From Nanchangia anserum (GTDB taxonomy: Bacteria > Actinomycetota > Actinomycetes > Actinomycetales > Actinomycetaceae), in assembly GCF_015240065.1 (NCBI RefSeq), contig NZ_CP060506.1, positions 1,550,001 to 1,614,000 of the forward strand: a stretch of DNA of 64,000 nt. The letters run 5' to 3'. This document shows, piece after piece, positions 10,443-19,958 of this stretch. The position numbers were made by a program, and so were the translations under genes. Below the pieces are notes generated by a model. That model was not told the origin of the DNA and searched no databases. It saw nothing but the letters and a program-made list of their open reading frames with translations. Position 1 is the stretch's first letter. The number at the start of each line of letters is the position of its first letter.

Positions 10443-11174
10443 CTAATTCGCAGGCGATTCGGGACGTTCGGCCCAATGAAGGGCGACGATCCCGCCGGTG
10501 AGGTTGCGCCAGCGCACGCCACGCCAGCCGGCGGACTCGATCGTGCGAGCGAAGTCGCGCTGGGCGGGCCACTTGCTGATCGACTCGACGAGATAGGTGT
10601 AGGAGGAGTTATTCGACGACGTCAGGCTGGCCAGCCGCGGCAGAACCCGGGTGAGAAACAGCCGGTAGAGCGCGGCAAAGGGCGCCCACGTCGGCGTGGA
10701 GAACTCGGCGATGACGAGGCGCCCCCCGGGCTTCGTCACGCGGGCCATCTCCCGCAGCGCCCGCTCACAATCCTCGACATTGCGAATCCCGTAGCTGATC
10801 GTCACGACGTCGAACGTCTCGTCGGCAAAGGGGAGGTTCTGGGCGTCGGCCTCAATGACCTCGAGGTCGGGGTGGCGCCGCTTCGCCTCGGCAACCATGC
10901 CCGAGGAGAAGTCCGAGGCCGTCACCCGCGCGCCGCCCTTGGCGTATTCCACCGACGACGTGCCCGTCCCCGCCGCCACGTCGAGCACCCGCTCGCCGGG
11001 CTTCGCGGCGACGGCCGCGCGGGTAGCGGCGCGCCACACGCGGTCGAGTCCAAACGTCAAGACATCGTTGGTGAGGTCATAGCGGGCAGCCACCTGGTCG
11101 AACATCGCCGCGACATCGACGCCGCGCTTATCCATGTTGGCGCGCAGACCGCGCTGAAGCCGCGAGGACGTCAT
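10443..11174 (-). CDS. menG: Demethylmenaquinone methyltransferase
   Basis: SAM-dependent methyltransferase (UbiE/MenG family) that makes menaquinone from demethylmenaquinone, the last step of the ring pathway. 243 residues. Signatures: FDQVAARYDLTNDVLTFGLD near the start, SAM motif LDVAAGTGTSSVEYA, and post-motif YGIRNVEDCERALREMARV. The ATG at 11172-11174 overlaps the stop of the upstream phosphatase gene (ATGA). A longer frame upstream is just antisense or shadow reading, because the family N-terminus begins here. Confidence 0.95.
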   Translation of the reverse strand: MTSSRLQRGLRANMDKRGVDVAAMFDQVAARYDLTNDVLTFGLDRVWRAATRAAVAAKPGERVLDVAAGTGTSSVEYAKGGARVTASDFSSGMVAEAKRRHPDLEVIEADAQNLPFADETFDVVTISYGIRNVEDCERALREMARVTKPGGRLVIAEFSTPTWAPFAALYRLFLTRVLPRLASLTSSNNSSYTYLVESISKWPAQRDFARTIESAGWRGVRWRNLTGGIVALHWAERPESPAN

Positions 11175-11854
11175 CGGGCCTCCCCTCGCGCCAGGGTGGC
11201 ATCGGAGGTGCCCGGCACCATATCGGCGGCTTGAGACAGCAGCTCGCCGGCCGGCTCCCAGTAGCTCAATCCCACGAGCGTCGTCCCGCTGAAAGTCAGG
11301 CTCGTCAACGAGGCGAGCGAGCACTCGCGCTGAGAGGGTAGGTGCGCATAGGGGCGGCCCTCGACGAAGCTGCGCAGACACCAGATCGGCAGCTGGTGAG
11401 AGACGACCAGAGCCTCGTGTCCGGCGGCGACGCGCACGGCTGCCTTGACGGCGCGAACCATGCGGTCGGCCTGGTCGGCATAGGGCTCGCCCCACGACGG
11501 CCGCAGCGGATTGCGGTAGCGCGACCACAGGCGCGGAGCGAGGAACGACGTCCACCCGTCATTGACGGGCTCGCCTTCGAAGTCGTTCGCGGCCTCGATG
11601 AGGCGGGGGTCTTCGGCGACGTCGAGTCCGTAGGCCTCGGCTGTGGGCCGGGCCGTCTGCTGGGCCCGCAGCAGGGGCGAGGCCACGACGTGCGTGATGT
11701 CGCGCTTTTGCACGCTCAGCGTTCGCGCGACTTCGGCGGCCATCGCGTGACCCAGCTCGGTCAACCCGTACCCGGGCAGGCGACCGTAGAGAATCCCCTC
11801 GGGGTTATCGACTTCGCCATGGCGCATGACGTGGATGGTCGTCGTCGGTGTCAT
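11171..11854 (-). CDS. Histidine phosphatase family protein
   Basis: 227-residue member of the phosphoglycerate-mutase-like superfamily. The catalytic RHG is in IHVMRHGEVDNP (residues about 8-20), with a second histidine in VVSHQLPIW. Starts at ATG 11852-11854, chosen because a TAGGGT -10 element ends 7 bases before it. Co-transcribed with menG through a 4-base overlap. The substrate is unknown; a link to quinone synthesis is only suggested by position. Confidence 0.85.
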   Translation of the reverse strand: MTPTTTIHVMRHGEVDNPEGILYGRLPGYGLTELGHAMAAEVARTLSVQKRDITHVVASPLLRAQQTARPTAEAYGLDVAEDPRLIEAANDFEGEPVNDGWTSFLAPRLWSRYRNPLRPSWGEPYADQADRMVRAVKAAVRVAAGHEALVVSHQLPIWCLRSFVEGRPYAHLPSQRECSLASLTSLTFSGTTLVGLSYWEPAGELLSQAADMVPGTSDATLARGEAR

Positions 11855-11861
11855 GCCCTCC

Positions 11862-11867
11862 ACCCTA
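11862..11867 (-). promoter_or_regulatory. -10 element TAGGGT for the histidine phosphatase/menG transcript
   Basis: TAGGGT followed by 7 bases (GGAGGGC) and the ATG. The spacing places the transcription start at or next to the start codon, so the message is probably leaderless. It faces a similar element for the divergent HAD gene. Confidence 0.6.
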
Positions 11868-11917
11868 GCGGCGCCACCCGCGCCCGTGCCTCTTCTCGCC
11901 GCCTCGGCCAGGTCGGC

Positions 11918-11923
11918 TAGGGT
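11918..11923 (+). promoter_or_regulatory. -10 element TAGGGT for the HAD hydrolase gene
   Basis: TAGGGT, then GGAGCCG, then ATG at 11931. Same architecture as the divergent element at 11862-11867. It argues that translation begins at 11931, although the HAD frame as sequenced opens at GTG 11938. Confidence 0.55.
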
Positions 11924-11930
11924 GGAGCCG

Positions 11931-12708
11931 ATGGGCAGTGCCACCCGGCCGGTTTGCGGCCTTCTTCGACATCGATCAGACGCTCGTGCGCGGCGCCTCG
12001 TCCTATCACCTTGCCCGCGAGCTGTACCGGCGCGGCTTTTTCACCCCGGCCGATCTCGCATTCGCGTTCCGCGAGAGCGTCCTCTATCTCGTTCGCGGCG
12101 AGGATCCCCGCCGCATTCGCCGAGTCGTCGAGCGAGCGATCCAGGCCATGGCGGGCCACTCGGTTGCCGAGGTCATGGCGATCGGGGTCGATTTTGCCCG
12201 CGACCTCTACGACGAGCGATTGTTCGCCGGCACGACGCACATCCTCAAACAGCACCAGGCGCTCGGGCACGAGGTGTGGCTGCTGTCGACATCGCCCCAA
12301 GAGGTGACCGATCTGCTGGCAGCCCACCTCGGGGCGACGGGATCCCTGGGCACCCAGTTGGCGCGCGAGGACGGCTACTATCGCGCGGAGCTGTCGACCC
12401 CGGTCATGCACGGTCAGGTGAAGGCCGACGCGGCGTGCGCGCTGGCGCGCCAGCGGGGGCTGGATCTGTCGCGCTCGTGGGCCTATTCCGATTCCAAATC
12501 CGATCTGCCGCTGCTATCGGCCGTCGGCCACCCCTGCGCCGTCAATCCCGATTCGGCGTTGCGCGCCCACGCGCGGGCCAACGATTGGCCGATTGCCGAT
12601 TTTCGTGGAACGCTGCGTCTCGTCCACACGCCGAAGGCCAGGCGCTCGGCCTACCTCGCCGGCGGACTGTGGGCGGCCACGGCGATCCTTCGACACCTGC
12701 GCCGCTAG
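11931..12708 (+). CDS. HAD-IB family hydrolase (SerB-like; probable 1-base error near the start)
   Basis: HAD phosphatase with motif I FFDIDQTLVRG near the start, motif II LLSTSP and motif III YSDSKSDLPLL. About 256 residues, with a C-terminal hydrophobic patch (SAYLAGGLWAATAIL) that may touch the membrane. As given, the frame can begin at GTG 11938, but the promoter points to ATG 11931. Deleting one C from the run at 11945-11947 would give a smooth MGSATGRFAAFFDID. The family includes phosphoserine phosphatase-like and acyl-phosphate enzymes; the substrate cannot be assigned here. Confidence 0.82.
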
Positions 12709-12714
12709 GCCTGG

Positions 12715-13200
12715 CTATTCACGAGCGGGGCCGCCCTCGTCGCCCGGGTGGTCGCGTTCCGTCGTGCTTTCGTGCGTCTCCTCGGCGTCGTCATCGCGGG
12801 CGTGAGCGGCGTCGCGCTCGCGTGCCTCGCGCTCTTCACGTTCCTTGCGTTCGCGATAAATCTGGGTCTGTAGCGAAAAGAGGAAATCTGGGTCGTCGTC
12901 GGGTGCTTTCGGGGTGTCGCGGCCAGACCCGCGCCCGTCGGGGCGGGTGAGCGTCAAGGGCAGGCCCTCCTCGGCCGACCACATCCCCGTCGACACCGCG
13001 CCGCCGCGCGCCTCGGCCTGACTCACGCGCGAGGCGATGATCCACGCGATCGGTCCGAGGTAGACGACCATGATGATGAGGATGAGCCACAGCGGCTTCG
13101 GCAGGCGGCCAGGAAGTTGGTCTGAGGGGGTGCGCGCGCAGTCGGCGATCGCGTAGATCGCGAGGGCGATGGCGAGGATCACCGGGAAAACTCTGGCCAT
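12715..13200 (-). CDS. PLD nuclease N-terminal domain-like membrane protein
   Basis: 161 residues. N-terminal helix (MARVFPVILAIALAIYAIAD), a short loop, then a second helix LWLILIIMVVYLGPIAWII, as in the small PLDc_N membrane proteins of actinobacteria. The C-terminal half is hydrophilic with a strongly charged Arg/Glu/Asp coiled stretch (about 110-161). Function unknown. The start ATG 13198-13200 is supported by a leaderless-type -10 element. Convergent with the HAD gene, 6 bases apart. Confidence 0.78.
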   Translation of the reverse strand: MARVFPVILAIALAIYAIADCARTPSDQLPGRLPKPLWLILIIMVVYLGPIAWIIASRVSQAEARGGAVSTGMWSAEEGLPLTLTRPDGRGSGRDTPKAPDDDPDFLFSLQTQIYRERKEREEREARERDAAHARDDDAEETHESTTERDHPGDEGGPARE

Positions 13201-13206
13201 GAAGCC

Positions 13207-13212
13207 AGTGTA
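13207..13212 (-). promoter_or_regulatory. -10 element TACACT for the PLDc_N-like gene
   Basis: TACACT, 6 bases (GGCTTC), then ATG 13198-13200. No convincing -35. Leaderless pattern. Confidence 0.55.
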
Positions 13213-13243
13213 TCGACACCGTGGGGACTCGACATCCGCACGC

Positions 13244-14119
13244 CTAGACGACGGCGGCGACGGCGAGGCCCGCGCCGTAAAACAACGTGAGGAATCCGAT
13301 CCGGCGCAACGTGACGATGAGGGCAGGCCCCGTCGCGCCGGTGACAATTCCGCGGGTGATGACGAGGCCGATGCCGGCGGTGAGGATCGCGACGGCGAGC
13401 GAGGTCGGATAGGCCAAGACGGCGGCGACAACGACGTAGCCGACGCACATCCACCGGGCGGGCACCTCGCCAACGCGAACGGCCAGCGTCGTCTTTCCCG
13501 CGCGCGTGTCGCCTGCGATGTCACGAATGTTGTTGACCATGAGCAGGGCACACGACAACAAGCCGATGCCGGCGGCGGCGGCCCACTCCGCACCCGGCAG
13601 GATGCGCACCTGCGTCCACGTCGTCGCGAGCGTGGCGACGAGTCCGAAAAAGACGAACACGAGGACCTCGGCGATCCCGCCGATGTAGCCGTACGGGTGG
13701 CGCCCGCCGGTGTAGAACCAGGCGGCCAGCAGCGCGCACACCCCAGCGACCAGGAAGTACCACGTGCCCGAAAGCGCAATGAGGACGAAGCCCGCCACCG
13801 CGGCGACAAGGAAGCTCACCATGGCCGCGGTGAGGACCGCACGCGGACTCGCCAGCCCCGGGCCCGTCAGCCGTTGGGGACCCACGCGCGCACCGACGTC
13901 GTCAGTCCCGCGAATACCATCGGAATAGTCGTTGGCGTAGTTGACACCCACCTGTAACGCCAGGGCCACAAGGAGGGCGAGCAAACTCGCGACAATGTGC
14001 GGGTGCCCGGTAATCGCCCATGCGTAGCCGGCGCCCAACATGACGGGGGCCGCCGATGCCGGCAGGGTCTTGGGACGGGCCGCTTCAATCCAGTCGGCCA
14101 GGTGGGCGCGATGAGTCAC
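13244..14119 (-). CDS. menA: 1,4-dihydroxy-2-naphthoate polyprenyltransferase
   Basis: UbiA-family membrane prenyltransferase that attaches the isoprenoid tail to dihydroxynaphthoate. 291 residues with 8-9 helices. First Asp-rich motif NYANDYSDGIRGTDD (Mg-diphosphate site); second in NNIRDIAGDTRAGKTTLAVR. A GTG start at 14117-14119 is preferred over a longer frame because TACAGT lies 7 bases upstream and the longer version would run into menE. Member of the men cluster. Confidence 0.94.
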   Translation of the reverse strand: MTHRAHLADWIEAARPKTLPASAAPVMLGAGYAWAITGHPHIVASLLALLVALALQVGVNYANDYSDGIRGTDDVGARVGPQRLTGPGLASPRAVLTAAMVSFLVAAVAGFVLIALSGTWYFLVAGVCALLAAWFYTGGRHPYGYIGGIAEVLVFVFFGLVATLATTWTQVRILPGAEWAAAAGIGLLSCALLMVNNIRDIAGDTRAGKTTLAVRVGEVPARWMCVGYVVVAAVLAYPTSLAVAILTAGIGLVITRGIVTGATGPALIVTLRRIGFLTLFYGAGLAVAAVV

Positions 14120-14126
14120 GGCTCCC

Positions 14127-14132
14127 ACTGTA
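14127..14132 (-). promoter_or_regulatory. -10 element TACAGT for menA
   Basis: TACAGT, 7 bases (GGGAGCC), then GTG. Leaderless pattern; it decides the menA start. Confidence 0.55.
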
Positions 14133-14154
14133 CGCGGCGGTTCGGCGAGCCTCG

Positions 14155-15584
14155 CTACCGGACCCACGCGCGGTTAGCCCGCACCTCGGCCTGAGCAAGC
14201 GCCTGAACGCGGCGACGGTCGACTTTGCCGATCCCCATGAGAGGCAGAGCATCGACCATGCAGACGATCCGGGGAGCCTGGGCGCGCCCGAGTTCGGCGG
14301 CGACGTGAGCACGCATGCGCACGGCGATGTCGCGATCGCGCTCCTCCTCGCTCATCGCCTCGTCCTCACCCGATGCCGTCGGGTCTTCTCCTGCGGCCGT
14401 GCCCGCCTCGGTGGCGGTGCCGCGAATCGCCGCGCTCATGGCCGCCATCGCGTCTTTGAGTTCGGGCGACGACGCCGCCTCGTCGGTGCAGGCGCGCCCG
14501 CTGCGGCGGCGCATCGCCGCGATCTCGGCGGGCTCGGCATCGGCAGAGGGCACGAAAACGGCGGTGACCACCTGGCCCCATTCCGAATGCGGCAGGGCGA
14601 CGACACACACGTCCTCGACTGCCGGCAGGGTGCGCAGGCAATCCTCGACGAGGCCGGGATTGACCTTGACGCCGCCGGTGTTGATGACAGCGTCCGCGCG
14701 TCCGGTTACCTCGAGTTTTGCTCCCACCATGCGGCCGCAATCGGTGGTGCGCAGCCAGCGCCTGCCACCCGAAGCGACGAGCGCCGCCGCGTCGGGATCG
14801 TCGAGATAGCCCTCCATGAGGGTCGTCCCAGATATCCAGATGCGCGTGTTCACCGTCGCGACCTTGGTGCCGCGCAGGGGAACGCCGTCGTAGACGCAGC
14901 CTCCGCCCGTTTCGGTCATCCCGTACGTCGTCACCAGGCGCAGGCCGGCGCGTCGTCCCGCGCCAGCAGATCGGCGTCGCAGGCTTGCCCGCCAACGAGG
15001 ATGGCGTCGAGGGCGGCGAGATCGGCGATGGCCTCGGGCGATGCCTGGAGAATCCGACTCAGCTGGGTGGGAACGATGGACGTGTACGCGGGCTCGCTCC
15101 CCCGCCGGGCCCGCCGCGCGGCGCGTGCCAGCGCTTCCACCGAAAAACCCGCCGTCGTGTCGACGACGATCGGGGCGATGCCGGCGGTGACCGCGCGCAC
15201 GAGGATCTGGAAACCCGCGACGTGGTGGGCTGGCAGCGCGAGAATCCACCGCCCGGGACCCCGCAGCGCGGCCTCGGTCGCGAGTGCCCCAGCCGTCAGC
15301 GACAGCCGCGATAGCCCGACGAGGTGGCCGCGTCCCGTCGTCGACCCGGAGGTTTGGAGGATGACGGAGACGGCCGGAGAAACGGGACCGGTGACGCGGC
15401 GTGCCAGCGCCTGGCGAACCTCGTCAATGTCGCTGTCCGGGGCGACCGGCACGATGACGCGTCCAGGGCGCGGCATGCCGGCGGCGGGGGTGAACTCGGC
15501 GTGGATGGCGTCGAGCAGAGTCGCCACGTCGTCGGGGCGGGTTCCGCCGGGCAAGATCCGCGCGCTGTCGCTACCATCCCACAT
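14155..15584 (-). CDS. menE: o-succinylbenzoate-CoA ligase (one frame break)
   Basis: ANL-superfamily enzyme that activates o-succinylbenzoate with CoA. The start ATG 15582-15584 sits behind GGAGGAG. The N-terminal part contains the phosphate loop SGSTTGRGHLVGLS and PAHHVAGFQILVRA. The frame breaks near 14950 and the remainder carries TTYGMTETGGGCVYDG, WLRTTDCGRM and VKVNPGLVEDCL, ending with the catalytic-lysine region GIGKVDRRRVQ. An insertion rich in Ala, Glu and Thr (about 14340-14480) precedes the C-terminal domain and is unusual. About 476 residues after correction. Confidence 0.88.
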
Positions 15585-15604
15585 GGCGTGTCTCCTCCGG
15601 GTGC

Positions 15605-16580
15605 TTAGAAGGCGTAGGGAAATGCCGTGAAGTCGGGGCGGCGATGCTCGACGAAGGCTTCGCGGCCCTCGGCGGCCTCGTCCGTGCCGTAGGCCAGCCG
15701 CGTGGCTTCGCCGGCGAAGATCTGCTGCCCCACCAGTCCGTCGTCGGCCAGGTTGAAGCCGAACTTCAACATGCGAATAGCGGTGGGCGACTTGGCGGTG
15801 ACGATCTGTGCCCACTCGATCGCGCGATCTTCCAGTTCCGGGTGGGGCACGGCCTCATTGACGACGCCCCAGTCGGCGGCCTGGTCGGCGTCGTAGCGAC
15901 GAGCCAGAAAAAAGATCTCGCGGGCGCGTTTGTCGCCCACCTGCCGGGCCAGCAGCGCCGAGCCATACCCGGCGTCGAACGAGCCGACATTGGCGTCGGT
16001 CTGCATGAATTGGGCGTGCTCGCGCGAGGCCACGGACAGGTCGCACACGACGTTGAGGGAGTGCCCACCGCCGGCAGCCCATCCCGACACGGCGGCGATG
16101 ACGACCTTCGGCATCGAGCGGATGAGGCGCTGAACCTCGAGGATATGCAGTCGGCCGGCACGTGCGCGGGTCGATGGCCTCGCGGCGGGTCGCGGCGTCG
16201 TCACCCTCGGCGGTGTCGCGGGCCTCATAACGGTAGCCGTCACGGCCCCGAATGCGCTGGTCGCCGCCCGAACAGAAGCCGTAGCCGAGATTCGGATCGG
16301 GGTTGTTACCCGTGAGGATGACGGCGCCGACGTCGCCGCTCATGCGGGCGTGGTCGAGGCAGCGGTAGAGCTCGTCGACCGTGAGGGGTCGAAAGGCGTT
16401 GCGCAACCCCTGGCGGTCGATGGCGATGCGCACCCACGGCAGGTCGGCGCCGGCGGGTCGACCGTCGAGGTCCTCGCCGCGCGAGATGGCGCGGTGATAG
16501 GTGACGTCGGTGAGGCCGAAACCCTCGACCTCGCGCCACCTGGCCGGATCGAAGGTATCCGAGACGGCACAGCTGCTCAC
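15605..16580 (-). CDS. menB: 1,4-dihydroxy-2-naphthoyl-CoA synthase (one frame break)
   Basis: Crotonase-fold enzyme that closes the second ring of the naphthoquinone. The GTG start at 16578-16580 follows GGAGG. Motifs: FCSGGDQRIRG (oxyanion hole), then after the break near 16165 GRLHILEVQRLIRSMPKVVIAAVSGWAAGGGHSL and TDANVGSFDAGYGSALLARQVG, all typical of MenB. The C-terminus, FVEHRRPDFTAFPYAF, is also characteristic. The two halves match the family without loss, so I infer a single-base error. Precedes menE by 20 bases. Confidence 0.93.
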
Positions 16581-16681
16581 GTGTCCTCCTGTACGGGTGC
16601 GCATGGACCCGGCGGCAGCCGGGCGCTTCAACGCTATCGCCCGCGCATCCACAAGGCACGCGTCGCGGCCGCGATCGTGCG

Positions 16682-16687
16682 TAGGCT
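16682..16687 (+). promoter_or_regulatory. -10 element TAGGCT
   Basis: TAGGCT, 6 bases (GGGGAC), then ATG 16694. Leaderless pattern, driving the small membrane protein. Confidence 0.5.
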
Positions 16688-16693
16688 GGGGAC

Positions 16694-17200
16694 ATGTTCT
16701 CGTGGATCGCGCTTGCCCTGGGCATCGTCAACCTCGCCTACGCGGCCTACCTGCGCCGCGACAGCGACCGCACCCGGCGGATCATTGCCAACCGCGGCGC
16801 GATGGACGAGCGAATGGCATTTATCTTCGTTCCCGGCCTCGCCCTCGTGTTCCTCGGGATGGGCCTGTTGCAGTTCGCCGTCCTCATGCCCGGTCTTGCC
16901 CAATCGGTCGCGCTGACCGTGTGCGTCGTGTTGGCGGCGGCGGGTTTCCTCGCCCTCGTCGTGTCGCTGCTGCGCGTTCCCTACCCGAAGAAGATCATTC
17001 CGGCGTGGGCGCGCGAGGTTGCGAAGGCTCGAGACGCCGGGCGCCTGCCGACCTCGCAGACGAGGCCTCGCTCGGATTGGTCCTCGGCGCAGCGGCAGGC
17101 CGAATCGGCCGAACGCAAGCGGGTGCGTGAGGCCCGCCGCGAGCGCAAGGCCCAGGCGAAAGGCAGCGCGAACTCGGCGAAGAAGCGCCGGCCTCGCTGA
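16694..17200 (+). CDS. Small membrane protein of unknown function
   Basis: 168 residues. Three hydrophobic helices (about 2-20, 48-65 and 70-94), then a long basic cytoplasmic-type tail rich in Arg, Lys and Ala. I do not recognise a named family. It sits between the minus-strand menB-menE-menA genes and the plus-strand menC-menD genes. No catalytic motif. Confidence 0.72.
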   Translation: MFSWIALALGIVNLAYAAYLRRDSDRTRRIIANRGAMDERMAFIFVPGLALVFLGMGLLQFAVLMPGLAQSVALTVCVVLAAAGFLALVVSLLRVPYPKKIIPAWAREVAKARDAGRLPTSQTRPRSDWSSAQRQAESAERKRVREARRERKAQAKGSANSAKKRRPR

Positions 17201-17226
17201 GCGAGGTGGCCGCACAGGTGATCGTC

Positions 17227-17232
17227 TAGCCT
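17227..17232 (+). promoter_or_regulatory. -10 element TAGCCT for menC-menD
   Basis: TAGCCT, 6 bases (GGGTGC), then GTG 17239. Leaderless pattern; it supports the GTG start of menC. Confidence 0.5.
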
Positions 17233-17238
17233 GGGTGC

Positions 17239-18279
17239 GTGGTTGTCCCTGTGTGTGTGAGTTCGCTGCGTCTTAGTGAGCTGGCGTCCTATCCCGACCT
17301 TCAGCGCGCCCTGGGGGCGTGCGATGAGGTGGCCGTCTACGACATCGCGTTGCGGCGGCGGTTTCGTCGTATCGATCGTCGCTCGGGTGTGCTCATCCGC
17401 GGCGAGGCTGGATGGGGTGAGATTTCGCCGTTTTGGGATTACGGTCCGGCCGAGTCGGCGCGGTGGTTTGCGGCCGGCCTCGAGGCGGCGACGGTGCCGT
17501 TTCCGCCGGTTGCGCGCGATCGCGTGCCGGTGAACGCGACGGTTCCCGTGTGTGATCCGGCGGCGGCCGTCGGGATCGTCGCCGCGCATCCGGGGGTGCG
17601 CGCGGTCAAGGTGAAGGTGGCCGATCCCGGGGTGGAGTTGCGCGAGGATTGTGCCCGCGTGGCGGCCGTCGCCGAGGCGCTGGCGGCCGGTGGGGGCGGT
17701 GTCGTGCGCGTGGATGCGAACGGGGCGTGGGAGGTCGATGAGGCCGCTCGGGCGATCCGCGAGCTGGATGCCGCCGCCGGGGGCCTCGAATACGTCGAGC
17801 AGCCGTGCGCTGAGGTCGAGGAGATGGCGCGGGTGCGCCGGGCCGTGAACGTCGCCGTCGCGGCGGATGAGTCGGTGCGGCGTGCGGGCGACCCCCTGGC
17901 GGTCGTCCGCGCCGGCGCGTGCGATCTCATCGTCACGAAGGTTCAGCCGCTCGGGGGGGTGCGCGCGGCACTCGCCGTGGCCGAGGAGGCCGGCGTGCCG
18001 GTCGTCGTGTCCTCGGCGGTCGATTCGTCGGTGGGGTTGGCCATGGGGGCGCACCTGGCGGCGGTGCTGCCCGAACTGCCCCATCCGTGCGGGCTGGGCA
18101 CGCTGAGTCTGTTGACCGGTGATGTCTCGTCGACGCCGCTCACCGTTCGTGAGGGCGCCATTGACGTGCGCCGCGTTGCCCCGGACGTCGCCGATGCGGC
18201 CCCCGTCACTCCCGAGCTGGTTTCCCGGTGGCTCCGGCGTCTGGACGAGGTGGCCGCGTGGATGGAGTCGGCCCGATGA
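17239..18279 (+). CDS. menC: o-succinylbenzoate synthase
   Basis: Enolase-superfamily dehydratase of menaquinone synthesis. 346 residues. Catalytic lysine motif AVKVKVADPG, metal ligands in VRVDANGAW, the Glu of LEYVEQPC and the Asp of AADESVRR, and a second lysine in DLIVTKVQPLGG. This ordered set defines MenC. The stop overlaps the menD ATG (ATGA). MenC and MenD form an operon read divergently from menB-menE. Confidence 0.94.
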   Translation: MVVPVCVSSLRLSELASYPDLQRALGACDEVAVYDIALRRRFRRIDRRSGVLIRGEAGWGEISPFWDYGPAESARWFAAGLEAATVPFPPVARDRVPVNATVPVCDPAAAVGIVAAHPGVRAVKVKVADPGVELREDCARVAAVAEALAAGGGGVVRVDANGAWEVDEAARAIRELDAAAGGLEYVEQPCAEVEEMARVRRAVNVAVAADESVRRAGDPLAVVRAGACDLIVTKVQPLGGVRAALAVAEEAGVPVVVSSAVDSSVGLAMGAHLAAVLPELPHPCGLGTLSLLTGDVSSTPLTVREGAIDVRRVAPDVADAAPVTPELVSRWLRRLDEVAAWMESAR

Positions 18280-19937
18280 CCGCCGCGGCCCTTACCCGCG
18301 CTCGCGGTGTCGTCTCGGCCCTCGTCGCCGGCGGCGTTCGCGATGTCGTCTATTGTCCCGGTTCGCGCGATGCGCCCTTTGCCTACGCCCTCGCCGATGC
18401 CGAAGAGGCGGGGCTCGTGCGCATCCACGTGCGCATCGATGAGCGCTCGGCCGCCTTTTTCGCCCTCGGTATCTCGCGCGCCGGTGAGCTGACGCGCCGC
18501 AGCGCCAGCCCGGTTGCGCTCGTTATGACGTCGGGAACGGCTGTGGCGAACGCGCATCCGGCGGTTCTCGAGGCCACGCACGCGTGTGTCCCCCTCGTCG
18601 TTGTCGCGGCGGATCGCCCGGCCGAGATGCGCGGGACCGGGGCGAATCAGACGACGAACCATCTCGCGGTCCTGGCCGGCACCGTTCGCGGGACGTGGGA
18701 TGTCACGCGCGGCACCGGCAGCCACGCCGCGACGCGGGCCGTCGAGGTGGCGCGCGGCGGCGAGTTGCCGCCGGGGCCGGTGCTCCTCAACGTTCAGCTC
18801 GCACCGCCCCTCTATGATGCGGCGGCCGCCAAGTGGGATCCCGCGAGCGTTGCGGCGGCGAGACCTGCCGAGGCCACGGAAACCCTGGCGTCGCCCGAGC
18901 ATACCGCCACTTTTATTCCCGTTTCCGACCCGGTGGCCTCCCCCACCCTGGCCGATCTCGGCCTCGATCCCGCCCAGCCGGGGATCATCGTCGCCGGCAA
19001 TCAGGCCCACCTGTGCCGTGGAGGTGAGACCGTTCCCGAATTGGCCGCGGCGCTCGGGTGGCCCCTGCTCGCCGAGCCGGGTTCCGGGGTGCGCCGGGCC
19101 CCGGCCGTCACCCATTACCAGCAGCTTCTCGCCGACCGCCCGGATGAGGTGGCGCAGGCCCGCCAGGTCCTCGTTGTCGGGCACCCGACCCTGTCTCGCC
19201 CGGTCACCGCGCTGCTGAGCGACACCACGCGCCACATCGTCGCGATCACCCGGGCGGGCACGCACACCGCCCTGGCCGGTGCCGTCGCCATCGTCGGCGA
19301 CCGGGTTCCCGCGGCCCCTGCCCGTCCCCGTCCCGACGTCGCCGCGTGGGGGAACCGTTGGCAGAGCGTCGACGCCGGCTACGCTCCCGCCGATGCGCGC
19401 GAGCGTGTCCTCGCCCGCGTCTGGGAGCGTCACGTCGAGGACGGGCCGCGCCCGCCGATCCTCGTCATCGGAGCCTCGCTGTCCATCCGGGCGATCGACC
19501 GTGCGGGGCGCGTGGGCACCTCGTGCCCGCCGGTCCTCGCCAACCGTGGTCTGGCCGGGATCGATGGGACCGTGTCGTTTGCCCGTGGCGTTGCCGCCGC
19601 CACGGGCGAACCCGTCCGCGTCCTCCTCGGCGACGTCACGGCCATGCACGACCTGGGCGGACTCGCCACGGGGGTACTGGAGGACAGCGACGACAACGTT
19701 CAGGTCATCGTCGTCAATGACGCCGGCGGCCAGATCTTCCGCAGCCTCGAATACGGCCGCGATGCCGCCTCGACTCACTTCCACCGCTTCTTTGCGACCC
19801 CCCAGCTGGCAGCATTTCCGGCGTTGGCCAGGGGCTTGGGCTGGGACTACGTGGCAGCTACCGGCCCCGACGAGGTCGACTACGTCGCGGCGAGTCCGGT
19901 TCGCGGCCGCAGTCTCGTCGAGGTGACGTTGGAGTAG
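18276..19937 (+). CDS. menD: 2-succinyl-5-enolpyruvyl-6-hydroxy-3-cyclohexene-1-carboxylate synthase
   Basis: Thiamine-diphosphate enzyme that condenses isochorismate with 2-oxoglutarate. 553 residues. The catalytic Glu is in RIDERSAAFFALG, the family signature TSGTAVANAHPAV follows, and the ThDP/Mg motif runs from GDVTAMHDLGG to VVNDAGGQIF. The ATG at 18276-18278 lies in the menC stop, so coupling is likely. A frame extending further upstream is not needed because the family N-terminus begins at this ATG. Confidence 0.95.
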   Translation: MTAAALTRARGVVSALVAGGVRDVVYCPGSRDAPFAYALADAEEAGLVRIHVRIDERSAAFFALGISRAGELTRRSASPVALVMTSGTAVANAHPAVLEATHACVPLVVVAADRPAEMRGTGANQTTNHLAVLAGTVRGTWDVTRGTGSHAATRAVEVARGGELPPGPVLLNVQLAPPLYDAAAAKWDPASVAAARPAEATETLASPEHTATFIPVSDPVASPTLADLGLDPAQPGIIVAGNQAHLCRGGETVPELAAALGWPLLAEPGSGVRRAPAVTHYQQLLADRPDEVAQARQVLVVGHPTLSRPVTALLSDTTRHIVAITRAGTHTALAGAVAIVGDRVPAAPARPRPDVAAWGNRWQSVDAGYAPADARERVLARVWERHVEDGPRPPILVIGASLSIRAIDRAGRVGTSCPPVLANRGLAGIDGTVSFARGVAAATGEPVRVLLGDVTAMHDLGGLATGVLEDSDDNVQVIVVNDAGGQIFRSLEYGRDAASTHFHRFFATPQLAAFPALARGLGWDYVAATGPDEVDYVAASPVRGRSLVEVTLE

Positions 19938-19958
19938 CACCGCCCACCGACTCCCCGT

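Noticed and set aside
17943-19940. 665-codon open frame on the minus strand
   Set aside because: Antisense of menC/menD, low-complexity composition; the sense genes have full family motifs.
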